A DNA stretch of 64,000 nucleotides from UBA967 sp044375555 (GTDB lineage Bacteria > Verrucomicrobiota > Verrucomicrobiia > Chthoniobacterales > Terrimicrobiaceae), in contig JBILML010000009.1 of the NCBI GenBank assembly GCA_044375555.1, positions 1 to 64,000 of the forward strand, given 5' to 3'. The notes beneath the pieces are model-generated. The model was not told where the DNA came from. It saw only the letters and a program-made list of their open reading frames with translations, and did no database searches. A program made the translations under genes and the position numbers. Position 1 is the stretch's first letter; the number at the start of each line of letters is the position of its first letter. Shown here in pieces: positions 33,548 through 41,711 of this stretch.

Positions 33548-34330
33548 TTATTTTTTGGCGTCCACTTTAAGGGTGTCGCCTTTTTCCACTCGCGTGTTAT
33601 CCGAACTAAGATTTTGAATCACAGCACCGCTGATGCGTTCCCGCACATCGATGACTTTGGCATTTCCTATGAGTTGACCATCCCGAAGGATGAGTAAGGG
33701 CATTCCTACTTTGACGCCGTTGGTCGAGCCGACATTGGCGACAATGAGGGAAAGGTCTTCTTGGATATCCACCACCCGCGCCTGCTGAAGACTCGCGCTT
33801 GCATCACTACTTGGGTTTTCGGTCACTCCGAGGATTTGGGCTGTTTCCCGCAATTCTGCTTCCACAGCTACTCGGGCCTCGGTTTTGATTTCACCGGAGG
33901 TTTTTACAAGGATTGTAATGGACTCGCTGAGTTTAACCAACTGCTCGATGGCTGCTTGATGTTTTTCCTTGAGAACACGGAGTTCTCGAATGGCTTGGAG
34001 CAACCTGGCTTCCAGTAGGGAGGGATCGTTGTCTATATTGGACAAACCGATCGCTTCTAATCGGAGTTGGGCCTCTAAAAGTTGACGCTTAAAGATTTCT
34101 GCCTCGGTATTCGCGGCCGCGATGCCCTCTGTGAGGTTTTTCATCTGCGATCGCGCCATGAGGAGTTGCTCTTTCAGCGCGGCAACATCATTGGTGGCCG
34201 GGTCGGGAAGTGTATATCCCAGATCCGGACTGCCTGATTCAAAATCTGTCAAAGATCGGTCGTTCCGTGCCGATGCCCCAGAGAGCGACAGCAGGAACGC
34301 GAGAGATGCCGCCGTGGCGACAACCCTCAT
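33548..34330 (-). CDS. Secreted coiled-coil protein inserted in the S10 operon
   Basis: A 260-aa protein with a signal peptide (hydrophobic 3-18, cleavage near SGASA), a long helical coiled-coil stretch (about 48-165, with ALKEQLLMARSQMKNL and AIRELRVLKEKHQAAIEQL) and a C-terminal beta-rich domain (about 178-258: VVDIQEDLSLIVANVGSTNG, VGMPLLILRDGQLIG, VEKGDTLKVD) that recalls the MreC C-terminal fold. It is not a ribosomal protein. It lies 3 bases after rpsS and 12 before rplV on the same strand, so it must be cotranscribed. Role unknown; cell-envelope function is an inference from signal peptide and fold resemblance. Confidence 0.8.
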   Translation of the reverse strand: MRVVATAASLAFLLSLSGASARNDRSLTDFESGSPDLGYTLPDPATNDVAALKEQLLMARSQMKNLTEGIAAANTEAEIFKRQLLEAQLRLEAIGLSNIDNDPSLLEARLLQAIRELRVLKEKHQAAIEQLVKLSESITILVKTSGEIKTEARVAVEAELRETAQILGVTENPSSDASASLQQARVVDIQEDLSLIVANVGSTNGVKVGMPLLILRDGQLIGNAKVIDVRERISGAVIQNLSSDNTRVEKGDTLKVDAKK

Positions 34331-34333
34331 TAT

Positions 34334-34612
34334 TTATTTTGTCACTTTTGCGGTGTGAGAACCGTGTTTCTTGAAAATTCGTGTTGGCGAAAATTCGCCC
34401 AACTTGTGTCCGACCATATTTTCGGTCACGAAGACGGGGATGAAAGTCTTGCCGTTGTGCACATTGAAGGTGTGGCCAACGAAGTCCGGCGTAATCGTGC
34501 TGCGGCGGGACCAGGTTTTGATGGGTTTTTTTGTTCCGGAGTCGTTGATCCGGTCGATCTTGTCGAGGAGCTTCCACTCCACAAATGGGCCTTTTTTCAG
34601 TGAGCGTGCCAT
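34334..34612 (-). CDS. rpsS: 30S ribosomal protein S19
   Basis: A 92-aa head protein: MARSLKKGPFVEWKLLDKI, KTWSRRSTITPDFVGHTFNV and VGHKLGEFSPTRIFKKHGSH are canonical. It lies 3 bases after rplB, in the standard order rplB-rpsS, but rplV does not follow directly. Confidence 0.97.
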   Translation of the reverse strand: MARSLKKGPFVEWKLLDKIDRINDSGTKKPIKTWSRRSTITPDFVGHTFNVHNGKTFIPVFVTENMVGHKLGEFSPTRIFKKHGSHTAKVTK

Positions 34613-34615
34613 GGA

Positions 34616-35464
34616 TTAGTTCTTCGATTTGGCCTTGCGGCGCTGGATAATAAAGGTGTCGCTGGGTTTGTGCTTCGCGCGGGTCTTGAAGCCCTTGGCG
34701 AGCTGACCCCAAGGGGACATCGGATGGTGGCGACCGCCACCGCCCTTGCTCTTGCCTTGACCTCCACCCATCGGGTGATCGACCGGGTTCATGACCATGC
34801 CGCGGACATGGGGGCGAACCCCGAGCCAACGGCTGCGACCTGCCTTGCCGGACGAGACATTCATGTGGTCGGTATTACCGACTTGGCCGATCGTGGCGTA
34901 GCAATTTTCATTGATGCGGCGGATTTCGCCGGAGGCGAGTTTCAAAAGACCGTATCCGCCCTCGCGGTTGGCGAGGGTGGCGTAGGATCCCGCGCTGCGG
35001 ATCATCTGGCCGCCACGGCCTGGAACGAGTTCCACATTGTGGACTTGAGTTCCCAGCGGGATAGATTTCAAAGGAAGGGCATTGCCGACACTGGGTTCGG
35101 CTTTTTCGCCGGCGCTCACCTTCATGCCAACAGTCAAACCGACCGGAGCAAGAATATAAGCACGCTCCCCATCAGGAAATTGGATCAATGCGATACGCGA
35201 AGTGCGGTTCGGATCATACTCGATGGCCACCACGTTGGCGACCACATCCCGGTGGAGGCGCTTGAAATCAATGATACGGTAGCGGCGTTTGTGGCCACCG
35301 CCGACATGGCGCATCGTGATGCGACCTTGGTTGTTGCGGCCACCGGTGCGCTTGATGGACTCGGTGAGTTTTTTCTCCGGCTTGGTTTTGGTGATCTCCG
35401 CGAAATCCGGAAGGATTTTGAAGCGGGCAGCCGGGGTGAGTGGACGGAATGTTTTGAGTGCCAT
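34616..35464 (-). CDS. rplB: 50S ribosomal protein L2
   Basis: A 282-aa peptidyl-transferase-region protein: GRNNQGRITMRHVGGGHKRRYR, DFKRLHRDVVANVVAIEYDPNR split by the fold, and the C-terminal active-site loop PVDHPMGGGQGKSKGG followed by GRHHPMSPWG. It follows rplW by 12 bases. Confidence 0.97.
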   Translation of the reverse strand: MALKTFRPLTPAARFKILPDFAEITKTKPEKKLTESIKRTGGRNNQGRITMRHVGGGHKRRYRIIDFKRLHRDVVANVVAIEYDPNRTSRIALIQFPDGERAYILAPVGLTVGMKVSAGEKAEPSVGNALPLKSIPLGTQVHNVELVPGRGGQMIRSAGSYATLANREGGYGLLKLASGEIRRINENCYATIGQVGNTDHMNVSSGKAGRSRWLGVRPHVRGMVMNPVDHPMGGGQGKSKGGGGRHHPMSPWGQLAKGFKTRAKHKPSDTFIIQRRKAKSKN

Positions 35465-35476
35465 GGCTAGTTTCCC

Positions 35477-35761
35477 TTAGACGATGTCGAGTTTCTCGCC
35501 CTCCTTGAGGGTGACGATGGCTTTTTTCCAGTTTGGGCGGCGGCCAAAGTCGGCGCGGCGTTCCCGCTTTTTTTTACCCGCGTAGTTTGCGGTATTCACA
35601 TCGGCGACCTTCTTTTTAAAGATCACTTCGATGGCTCGCTTGATCTGGAGCTTGTTTGCCGAAGGGGGGACTCGGAAGACATACTTGTTGAGCTTTTCGG
35701 AAAGCAGGGTCGCTTTCTCGGTCAGCAGGACGGATTGGATATGGTCGTAAACATCGCTCAT
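35477..35761 (-). CDS. rplW: 50S ribosomal protein L23
   Basis: A 94-aa exit-site protein and docking point for SRP and trigger factor: VLLTEKATLLSEKLNKYVFRV, NKLQIKRAIEVIFKKKVADVN and the basic loop KKRERRADFGRRPNWKKAIV. Its ATG overlaps the rplD stop (ATGA). Confidence 0.97.
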   Translation of the reverse strand: MSDVYDHIQSVLLTEKATLLSEKLNKYVFRVPPSANKLQIKRAIEVIFKKKVADVNTANYAGKKKRERRADFGRRPNWKKAIVTLKEGEKLDIV

Positions 35762-36375
35762 TTTGCCAGCCTTTCGGAAATTTTATCCAACGCGCCACGG
35801 GTGACGATGATCTTGTCGAACTTGAGGAGGTCCTCGGTGTTGACATCCGCTGCGCGGGTGAGTTGGGCCTTCGCCACATTGCGGGCGGCCTTGAAAGTAT
35901 TTTCATCAAACCCCTCGGAAACGACGAGGGTGGTTTTGGAATCCGGGGAAGCAGACTTGAGAAGAGTGACAAATTGCTTCGTCTTGGGTTCGGCGACGGC
36001 GAAGGCATCGACGAGGAGAACATCGCCAAGAGCGATGCGGGCGCTGAGAGCCTTGCGAAATGCGAGTTTCTTAACAGCCTTTGGAGTATTCTTAGTGTAG
36101 TCGCGTGGCACGGGGCCGTGAGCGACACCGCCACCAACCCAAACCGGGCTGGAAAAATATCCTGCACGGGCGCGGCCGGTGCCTTTTTGGCGCCAGGGCT
36201 TGCGACCCGAGAGATTCACATCGCCCTTGGTCTTGGCGCAGGCTGTTCCACTGCGGCGGGCGGCTTGGATCGCGACGACGACATCGTGCACGGCTTGGTT
36301 GCCCTTGGCCTCGTCGGTGATGAGTTCAATCTTTGCCTTCTCGGCGTCCTTGGCGGTGAAAACTGTCGCGCTCAT
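35758..36375 (-). CDS. rplD: 50S ribosomal protein L4
   Basis: A 205-aa protein that starts the ribosomal cluster here. SGRKPWRQKGTGRARAGYFSSPVW is the exit-tunnel loop; RDYTKNTPKAVKKLAFRKAL and DLLKFDKIIVTRGAL are conserved. The start at MSATVF is preferred to an upstream Met. rpsJ and rplC are not upstream. In E. coli L4 also autoregulates its operon by attenuation in the leader and translation repression. Here the ATG overlaps the stop of a short leader ORF. Confidence 0.96.
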   Translation of the reverse strand: MSATVFTAKDAEKAKIELITDEAKGNQAVHDVVVAIQAARRSGTACAKTKGDVNLSGRKPWRQKGTGRARAGYFSSPVWVGGGVAHGPVPRDYTKNTPKAVKKLAFRKALSARIALGDVLLVDAFAVAEPKTKQFVTLLKSASPDSKTTLVVSEGFDENTFKAARNVAKAQLTRAADVNTEDLLKFDKIIVTRGALDKISERLAK

Positions 36376-36455
36376 GAGTTGGAAACGGAAACGGCACAAG
36401 CCTTCAATCCCGCTTTGTAAGCGGTTTCGGAGATGTTGTGCGGTTGGAAATTCAT
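36372..36455 (-). CDS. Possible 27-codon leader ORF coupled to rplD
   Basis: An ATG at 36455 opens a 27-residue frame, MNFQPHNISETAYKAGLKAC and seven more residues, whose TGA overlaps the rplD ATG as ATGA, the coupling used elsewhere in this operon. No known family is recognised and it is not an L3 remnant by eye. It may be a regulatory leader peptide, a small protein or chance. Confidence 0.35.
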   Translation of the reverse strand: MNFQPHNISETAYKAGLKACAVSVSNS

Positions 36456-36492
36456 TGTTGTTGACCGTTGTTTTCGCCCTTCATCGCGGGAC

Positions 36493-36514
36493 AAAAAAAC
36501 CACGCTTGCGTGGT
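36493..36514 (-). terminator. Terminator-like hairpin in the rplD leader
   Basis: On the minus strand ACCACG-CAAG-CGTGGT (36514-36499) is followed by seven T residues. It ends only 37 bases before the leader ORF and 117 before rplD. Either it ends the upstream nucleotidyltransferase transcript or, if the promoter lies upstream, it is an attenuator of the ribosomal operon. Confidence 0.75.
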
Positions 36515-36588
36515 CATTAAGCTACCCCCAAGGACTAACGGGAAGTGGGAAACTACAGGCCGCTGAAAATGAGGCAAGATAAAAAACG

Positions 36589-36633
36589 AAAAAAACTCGA
36601 CTAGTGATTCCATGAGGTTTTTCCCGAGTTTTT
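36589..36633 (-). terminator. Possible terminator at the end of the nucleotidyltransferase gene
   Basis: AAAAACTCG (36591-36599) and CGAGTTTTT (36625-36633) pair over 9 bases around a 25-base loop; read on the minus strand the 3' arm runs into a T tract. It overlaps the stop codon of the gene. The stem is AT-rich and the loop large, so strength is doubtful. Confidence 0.4.
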
Positions 36634-37612
36634 ATCTGACCGATTCGCACATGCGACCAGCCGCTAGAACCACGCGGCAGAGCCTCGTGGATGGCTCGAG
36701 GATTTCTCCCGGCCACACCACCACATCCTCGAGAATCGACCCTTCTCCAACGATCGCTCCTTCCCCCACAGCGGTGCCTCCAGTCAGGGTCGCCGAGGGA
36801 TCGACCACCGCTCCAGGCGCCACAACTTGCCTCCAATCTTCGGGTAGATAAGAGAAGCGATGGGCGTCTCCGGCGAGGATTTGGTGGACCTCGAGATAAG
36901 CCCCGATATTTCCAATATCAAACCACACGCCTTCATCCACGACGACTCCCCCCACCCGCGCGCCGCGCCTCATGAGATCAATCAGCACGGGGATGATCGA
37001 AACGATTTGGCCGTCGCCGATGTGCTTGTGGATTTCTGGAGAAATGATGCTCACTCCGGTGAAAAGAAAAGCCGGCTCGGGGCGTCCACCAATCAAGCCG
37101 CGCATGTCCGTGACGAGCCCTGAGTCCGCATCAAATTGGATGCGGCGTTCAGCTCCCGAGGAGCGCAGCGCGAGCGTGGCGATATTGCCGGATCCGCTGT
37201 GCGCGCGGATCAGCGGGCCCAGTGGAAAGTCCGCGAGCACATCGCCATTATAAACAAGGAACGGCTCGTCGCCGAGAAGGTCGGCCGCATTTTTGATGCC
37301 GCCTCCGGTTTCGAGGAGCACCGGTTCGTGGCGGAAAAAAACTTCACGCCCCCGGTAGTCGCCACGCCCGTGCGAAGCGCCCAGCAAGCTTTCGTAGGCC
37401 TCGGGGCGATGGTGTGTATTGACGACAAATTTTTGCACTCCGGCATCCATCAGGTGGTCGAATGCGAAAGTGATGAGAGGCTTGTTAAAGACCGGCACGA
37501 GCGGCTTCGGCCGCGAATCCGTGAGCGGCCTCAATCGTGTTCCTAGCCCCGCCCCAAGAACGAACGCCGTGGAGATCGGGCCCGCCGCGCGAGCGACTGG
37601 CTTGTCACTCAT
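36632..37612 (-). CDS. Sugar-phosphate nucleotidyltransferase (mannose/glucose-1-P type)
   Basis: A 326-aa NTP transferase. The activation loop LGAGLGTRLRPLTDSRPKPLVP with the GxGxRLxP-K pattern, FLVYNGDVLADF with the metal Asp, and GVWFDIGN are clear (residues about 18-245). The last 75 residues are left-handed beta-helix hexapeptides (PGAVVDPSATLTGGTAVGEG), as in GDP-mannose or glucose-1-P transferases. Base and sugar are uncertain. Its start overlaps the GNAT gene stop by 8 bases. Confidence 0.85.
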   Translation of the reverse strand: MSDKPVARAAGPISTAFVLGAGLGTRLRPLTDSRPKPLVPVFNKPLITFAFDHLMDAGVQKFVVNTHHRPEAYESLLGASHGRGDYRGREVFFRHEPVLLETGGGIKNAADLLGDEPFLVYNGDVLADFPLGPLIRAHSGSGNIATLALRSSGAERRIQFDADSGLVTDMRGLIGGRPEPAFLFTGVSIISPEIHKHIGDGQIVSIIPVLIDLMRRGARVGGVVVDEGVWFDIGNIGAYLEVHQILAGDAHRFSYLPEDWRQVVAPGAVVDPSATLTGGTAVGEGAIVGEGSILEDVVVWPGEILEPSTRLCRVVLAAGRMCESVR

Positions 37613-38066
37613 CAGCGCTCAACAGGTAGCGCATCGGATGCAGCGTGCTATCCACAAAACCATGGCGCCGGTAGAACCCCGCGCTCTTCTCACCCGGATC
37701 GGTCAGCAGCGTGATGCGAAGAAATTTTTTCTCCCGTGCAAAGGCGATCGCATGCTCGAGGAGCTTCACTCCCAGCCGATGTCCTCGGTGATCCCGGTGA
37801 ATCACCAAATCCTCCAGCATCAAAACAAATCCTCCCTCAGCGGTGCTGATCGTGATCAGGAGATTGATCATGCCGACGATCATCCGGTCATTGCGCATCA
37901 CAAAAATCCTGCCGCGCGACGGCTGCTCGAGGATCAGGCGCAAGCCGCGGATTTGCTTCTCACGGTCGGGCGTAAAGTCGGCCTCCTGCGAGAAAAGGTC
38001 GGCGAGCAAATCGGCAAGCTCGGAAAGATCATCGACTGTCGCAGGCTCTATCCTCAAGTCAGGCAT
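37605..38066 (-). CDS. GNAT-family N-acetyltransferase
   Basis: A 153-aa acetyltransferase. RIEPATVDDLSELADLLADL is the alpha1-alpha2 part, EDLVIHRDHRGHRLGVKLLEHA holds the acetyl-CoA R-G-x-x-L-G-like motif (RGHRLG), and GFYRRHGFV is motif B. Substrate unknown. The overlap with the nucleotidyltransferase gene suggests a shared transcript; a joint sugar pathway is possible but not shown. Confidence 0.85.
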   Translation of the reverse strand: MPDLRIEPATVDDLSELADLLADLFSQEADFTPDREKQIRGLRLILEQPSRGRIFVMRNDRMIVGMINLLITISTAEGGFVLMLEDLVIHRDHRGHRLGVKLLEHAIAFAREKKFLRITLLTDPGEKSAGFYRRHGFVDSTLHPMRYLLSADE

Positions 38067-38121
38067 GGCCCTCCTATCCCACATCCCGTGCCGGGAGGCA
38101 ATCCGCCGCCGCCAGTTTTTT

Positions 38122-39819
38122 TCAGCGGCCGAACTTCCGCTCGAGCTCGGAAAACGACCACTGGATCATGGTCGGCCGCCCCTGCGGACACGCGTAGGGG
38201 AGTTCGCAACCGAGCAATTCACTGACGAGCCGCCGCGCCCGCGATTCCTCGTAGGGGAACGCGTCGAGCGCCGCGAACCGCGAAACCGAGCGGATCAGCG
38301 CATCGAGCACGGGTTGCCCCCCGCCGAGCAGACCCGTCGCTTTCAGAGTTTCGCAAACATCGGCCAGCGTCTCGCGCGGATCGCGGTCCCCGACACACGC
38401 AGGCATGGCCTCGATTTTGAAAGATCCGCCGCCGAAGGGTTCCAGCAAAAATCCCGCTCGCGAGAGCGCGTCCAAATTTTCCGAAATCCACACCGCATCC
38501 TTCGGCGTCATTTCGACCACGATGGGCAGAAGGAGTCTTTGGGAATGCGTCCCGCCTGCCGCCGCCTCGCGTCGCATGGTTTCAAAAATGATCCGTTCCG
38601 AAGCCGCGCGGATATCGAGGAGCACCAAGCCATCCGCTCCCTCCATCAGAATCCACCGTCCACCAAGTCCTCCCATGAGCCGAAACTCCGCCCCGGGCCT
38701 AGCCGGTTCCGCCGCGCGCACGGCGGGCAAATCCAGTTGGGGCGCCTGCTTGAATGGCTTCGCCGCGGCCTGAGGCACAGGCTCCTCGCGCCTTGGCGTT
38801 GGCGGGGAACTCGGTGGCGCAGGCTTGCGGAGTTTTTCGAGAGTTTTTCCCGCCGCCAGATACACGGCCTGCCGGAGCTGGTCCGGACGATGAAGCCGCA
38901 CCTCGCGCTTGGCGGGATGCACATTGCAATCGAAGGCCAAGGGGTCCATCGAAATCCTCAACACGGCCAGGGGATGCCGACCTTTCGGCAAAGCCTCGGC
39001 ATACGCCTCGCGCAGGGATTGAAAGACGGCTGGGCACTGGACGACCCTCTTGTTCAGAACAACGAACTGCAATTCGCGGTCCGGCCTCCCCTCGCCAGGC
39101 TTCGAAATGAACCCTTCGATTCGAATCCCATTTTCCTCCACCGGCTCGACTGGCAGTAGCCTCGCCATGAAATCCGCGCCGAACAAATCCCGCAACCTCA
39201 CGCCCAAATCCTCGGTCGGCGCCGCCTGCCAGAGTCGACGCCCCTCGCGCACCAGCGTCATGCCGACTCCGGGATGCGCGACGGCGAGTGATTGCATCTG
39301 GTGAATGATATGTGCCGACTCGGTCTCTTCGCCTCGCAGAAATTTTTTTCGAGCCGGAAGATTATAGAAAAGAGATTCGACCTCGATCGTGGTTCCCGGG
39401 GCGCCGCCACTATCCGAGACGGACTCGATTTTCCCACCCCCCACGCGGATTTCGGTTCCGGCGTCGGAATCATGCGGACGCGTCGCAAGGCGGAACCTCG
39501 AAACACTCGCAATGCTTGGCAAGGCCTCACCACGAAAGCCCATCGTCGCCACCGACGCCAGATCGGTGGCGGTGCGGATTTTGCTCGTGGCGTGGCGTTC
39601 GAGACTCAGCAGCGCATCCTCGCGGTCCATGCCGCATCCATCGTCGCCCACGCGAAGCAGGCGCGACCCGCCGCCGACAAATTCCACGGTGACCCGCCGA
39701 GCTCCGGAATCGATGCTGTTTTCCACCAATTCCTTCACCACGGAGGCTGGACGCTCGACGACTTCGCCCGCCGCGACTTGGCTGGCGACTTCATCGGCGA
39801 GCAATCGAATCCTTCCCAT
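38122..39819 (-). CDS. mutL: DNA mismatch repair protein MutL, endonuclease motif degenerate
   Basis: A 565-aa protein. GHKL ATPase motifs are intact: VVERPASVVKELVENSIDSG, DDGCGM and TMGFRGEAL. A Pro-rich linker (about 335-375) leads to the C-terminal dimerisation domain. There the metal-binding D-Q-H-A-x-x-E-R-x-x-x-E reads DIRAASERIIFE (Q and both His lost), and CPHGRP reads CPQGRP. So nicking activity looks lost, as in MutH-dependent MutL. mutS lies at the end of this window. Confidence 0.92.
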   Translation of the reverse strand: MGRIRLLADEVASQVAAGEVVERPASVVKELVENSIDSGARRVTVEFVGGGSRLLRVGDDGCGMDREDALLSLERHATSKIRTATDLASVATMGFRGEALPSIASVSRFRLATRPHDSDAGTEIRVGGGKIESVSDSGGAPGTTIEVESLFYNLPARKKFLRGEETESAHIIHQMQSLAVAHPGVGMTLVREGRRLWQAAPTEDLGVRLRDLFGADFMARLLPVEPVEENGIRIEGFISKPGEGRPDRELQFVVLNKRVVQCPAVFQSLREAYAEALPKGRHPLAVLRISMDPLAFDCNVHPAKREVRLHRPDQLRQAVYLAAGKTLEKLRKPAPPSSPPTPRREEPVPQAAAKPFKQAPQLDLPAVRAAEPARPGAEFRLMGGLGGRWILMEGADGLVLLDIRAASERIIFETMRREAAAGGTHSQRLLLPIVVEMTPKDAVWISENLDALSRAGFLLEPFGGGSFKIEAMPACVGDRDPRETLADVCETLKATGLLGGGQPVLDALIRSVSRFAALDAFPYEESRARRLVSELLGCELPYACPQGRPTMIQWSFSELERKFGR

Positions 39820-39860
39820 GCCGTTTGACTTTGCACGGATTCGTTTTTAAGAAAAGGGCA

Positions 39861-40193
39861 GTGATCACGATTACCGACCAAGCCGCACGCGCGTTATTGG
39901 ATTTGATCGCCGCGAAGGGAACCGGCGATGGCTTGCGCTTGGGAGTCGAAAAAGGCGGCTGCGCTGGCCTCCAATATATCATGGAGACCGGCTCTCCGCG
40001 CGGCGGAGACATCACGATCGAGCACGCTGGCGCGAAGGTTTTCATTGATGCCGAGAGCACGGCGCACTTGAGCGGAAGCGTGCTGGATTATGAGGACGGC
40101 CTCTCCGGCGCGGGTTTTCGCATTAGAAATCCCCAAGCCTCCCGATCCTGCGGCTGCGGCACTTCCTTCGAACCCGCCGCGATCGACACCTGA
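39861..40193 (+). CDS. IscA/ErpA-type iron-sulfur cluster carrier
   Basis: A 110-aa HesB-like A-type carrier. ITITDQAARALLDLI opens it; the three cluster Cys are in EKGGCAGLQY and the C-terminal SCGCG. GTG at 39861 is preferred because homology starts at VITITD and AAAAGGG lies just before it; a TTG at 39825 is also open. It is divergent from mutL and no isc or suf genes are adjacent. Confidence 0.88.
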   Translation: MITITDQAARALLDLIAAKGTGDGLRLGVEKGGCAGLQYIMETGSPRGGDITIEHAGAKVFIDAESTAHLSGSVLDYEDGLSGAGFRIRNPQASRSCGCGTSFEPAAIDT

Positions 40194-40202
40194 CCCCCCC
40201 AG

Positions 40203-41711
40203 ATGCCACACGACGAGGAAACGAAAAACAGCCGCGCTTGGTTTAAGGACCCCGACACCGATCCCTCCAAGCCCCGTGGCCGCCAGGACGGCGGGCTTTT
40301 TGGTTGGACGGTTCTGATCCTCCTTCTCATCGGCGTCGCGATTTTTTGCTGGATCGGAAGTTTCTATGTCTTCGGTCACCCCGAAAAACCCCTCAGCTAC
40401 CAAATCCTCAGCAAGCTCAAGAAAATCGAGTCTCCCAAACGCTTCGAACTCACCGCCGCCCCGCGAGGCGAATTCCTCCGCGCGCCCCAAATCATGGAAC
40501 GCTACGCGGCGATGCGCCCCCGCCAACTCGAGCGCACGAACGAAGTCCTCCTGCGGAACTACCTTCGCAATTTCAAACCCTGCGACGGCCTCGTGCCCTA
40601 TGTCCTCGGGACTTTCAATATTCTCGATTCCTTTGAGCTCACCGGCGACGACTTCTTCCCCTCCGGCGTCGTGGCGCTCGCACAGTCGAAGGAAAATCCA
40701 AATCTTCTGATCGAGCAGGTCTTCTGCGCCGACAAACGCATGGTCCCCATCCTTCATCGCACGCTGTTGACCGGGCTGGATATGGACCTGAAGCGCGAGA
40801 ACGAGCTGGCCGCCGTCATCAATATCGAGCGACTCAACGACGGCCGGATCAAACTCACCACCGTCTCGATACTTTACCCGAGCTACGAAGCCGCCACCGC
40901 CGACGGCACCTTCAACCTCGACCCTCCTGAAGAACTCAATGTCCAAGCCGGCCTACCCGTCATCGACACCCCGCGCCAGCGCGAGGCGGATTCAAAATAC
41001 GACCACTTCCGCCGCAAGGCCCGCCTCGCCGGCAACGAGGAAAAACCAACCCAACTCGCCGACACAAAATCCCGTCTCATGCGGGTCGAGAAACCCCTCG
41101 CGCTCGAAGAAACCCAGCCCACCCCAGCGCCAACTCCGATCGCCACTCCCGAGCCGCGCGTTGCGGTCGCCCTGCCGGTGGAAAAGCCCGTCGAAGTTCG
41201 CGCCGCCCTGCCTGTCTCCGAAGCCACCCCGCAAGTCCCTGTCTCGCCCGTCACCGCGCTTCCTGCAACGCCCGTGAATCCCCTCCCCGCCGCGACTCCC
41301 ACCCAAGTCGCCGAGGCAAAACCCACCCCATCTCCTTCCCCATCGCCGAAAGCCATCGTCGCCGGCAACTCGAGGAATTGGCAGACCTACGAAGCCGGTC
41401 GCATGCCGCGCGGCCGACTCCTTGGCGTCTCGGATATTTCCTCGATCGCCAAGCGTGGCACCGGCGGAGATCGGGTTTATTTGGAGGGCAACTTCGAGGT
41501 CACCGCTGCCGGACCCGATCGCGCCGTGCTTCGTTCACCGAAACGCGCCGGCAATGTCCGCGTGATCGTGCAATACCCCGAAGGCATGGCACCGCCCGCC
41601 AACGGCATGAGTGTGGCCCGTGATGAACGGCGTCCCTTCCAAGTTCTCGATGTGCGCGAGAGCAGCGGTGGACAAATCAATGTGTATGTCCGCGAGGTCA
41701 CCCGGCCTTAG
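40203..41711 (+). CDS. Pro-rich single-span membrane protein of unknown function
   Basis: A 502-aa protein. Residues 1-30 are charged and cytosolic, about 32-56 form one membrane span (GLFGWTVLILLLIGVAIFCWIG), then a folded region to about 290 (FDGLVPY-like loops, LKRENELAAVINIERLNDGR), a Pro/Ala/Thr-rich linker (about 300-395) and a final beta-rich domain (about 395-500, with VYLEGNFEVTAAGPDRAVLR). No family is recognised. It follows the IscA gene by 9 bases, and a methyltransferase gene starts within its 3' end. Confidence 0.65.
   Translation: MPHDEETKNSRAWFKDPDTDPSKPRGRQDGGLFGWTVLILLLIGVAIFCWIGSFYVFGHPEKPLSYQILSKLKKIESPKRFELTAAPRGEFLRAPQIMERYAAMRPRQLERTNEVLLRNYLRNFKPCDGLVPYVLGTFNILDSFELTGDDFFPSGVVALAQSKENPNLLIEQVFCADKRMVPILHRTLLTGLDMDLKRENELAAVINIERLNDGRIKLTTVSILYPSYEAATADGTFNLDPPEELNVQAGLPVIDTPRQREADSKYDHFRRKARLAGNEEKPTQLADTKSRLMRVEKPLALEETQPTPAPTPIATPEPRVAVALPVEKPVEVRAALPVSEATPQVPVSPVTALPATPVNPLPAATPTQVAEAKPTPSPSPSPKAIVAGNSRNWQTYEAGRMPRGRLLGVSDISSIAKRGTGGDRVYLEGNFEVTAAGPDRAVLRSPKRAGNVRVIVQYPEGMAPPANGMSVARDERRPFQVLDVRESSGGQINVYVREVTRP

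Noticed and set aside
36372..36455. Leader ORF as a remnant of rplC
   Set aside because: No L3 motif can be seen in the 27 residues, and L3 is a large protein; only a leader peptide or chance remains.
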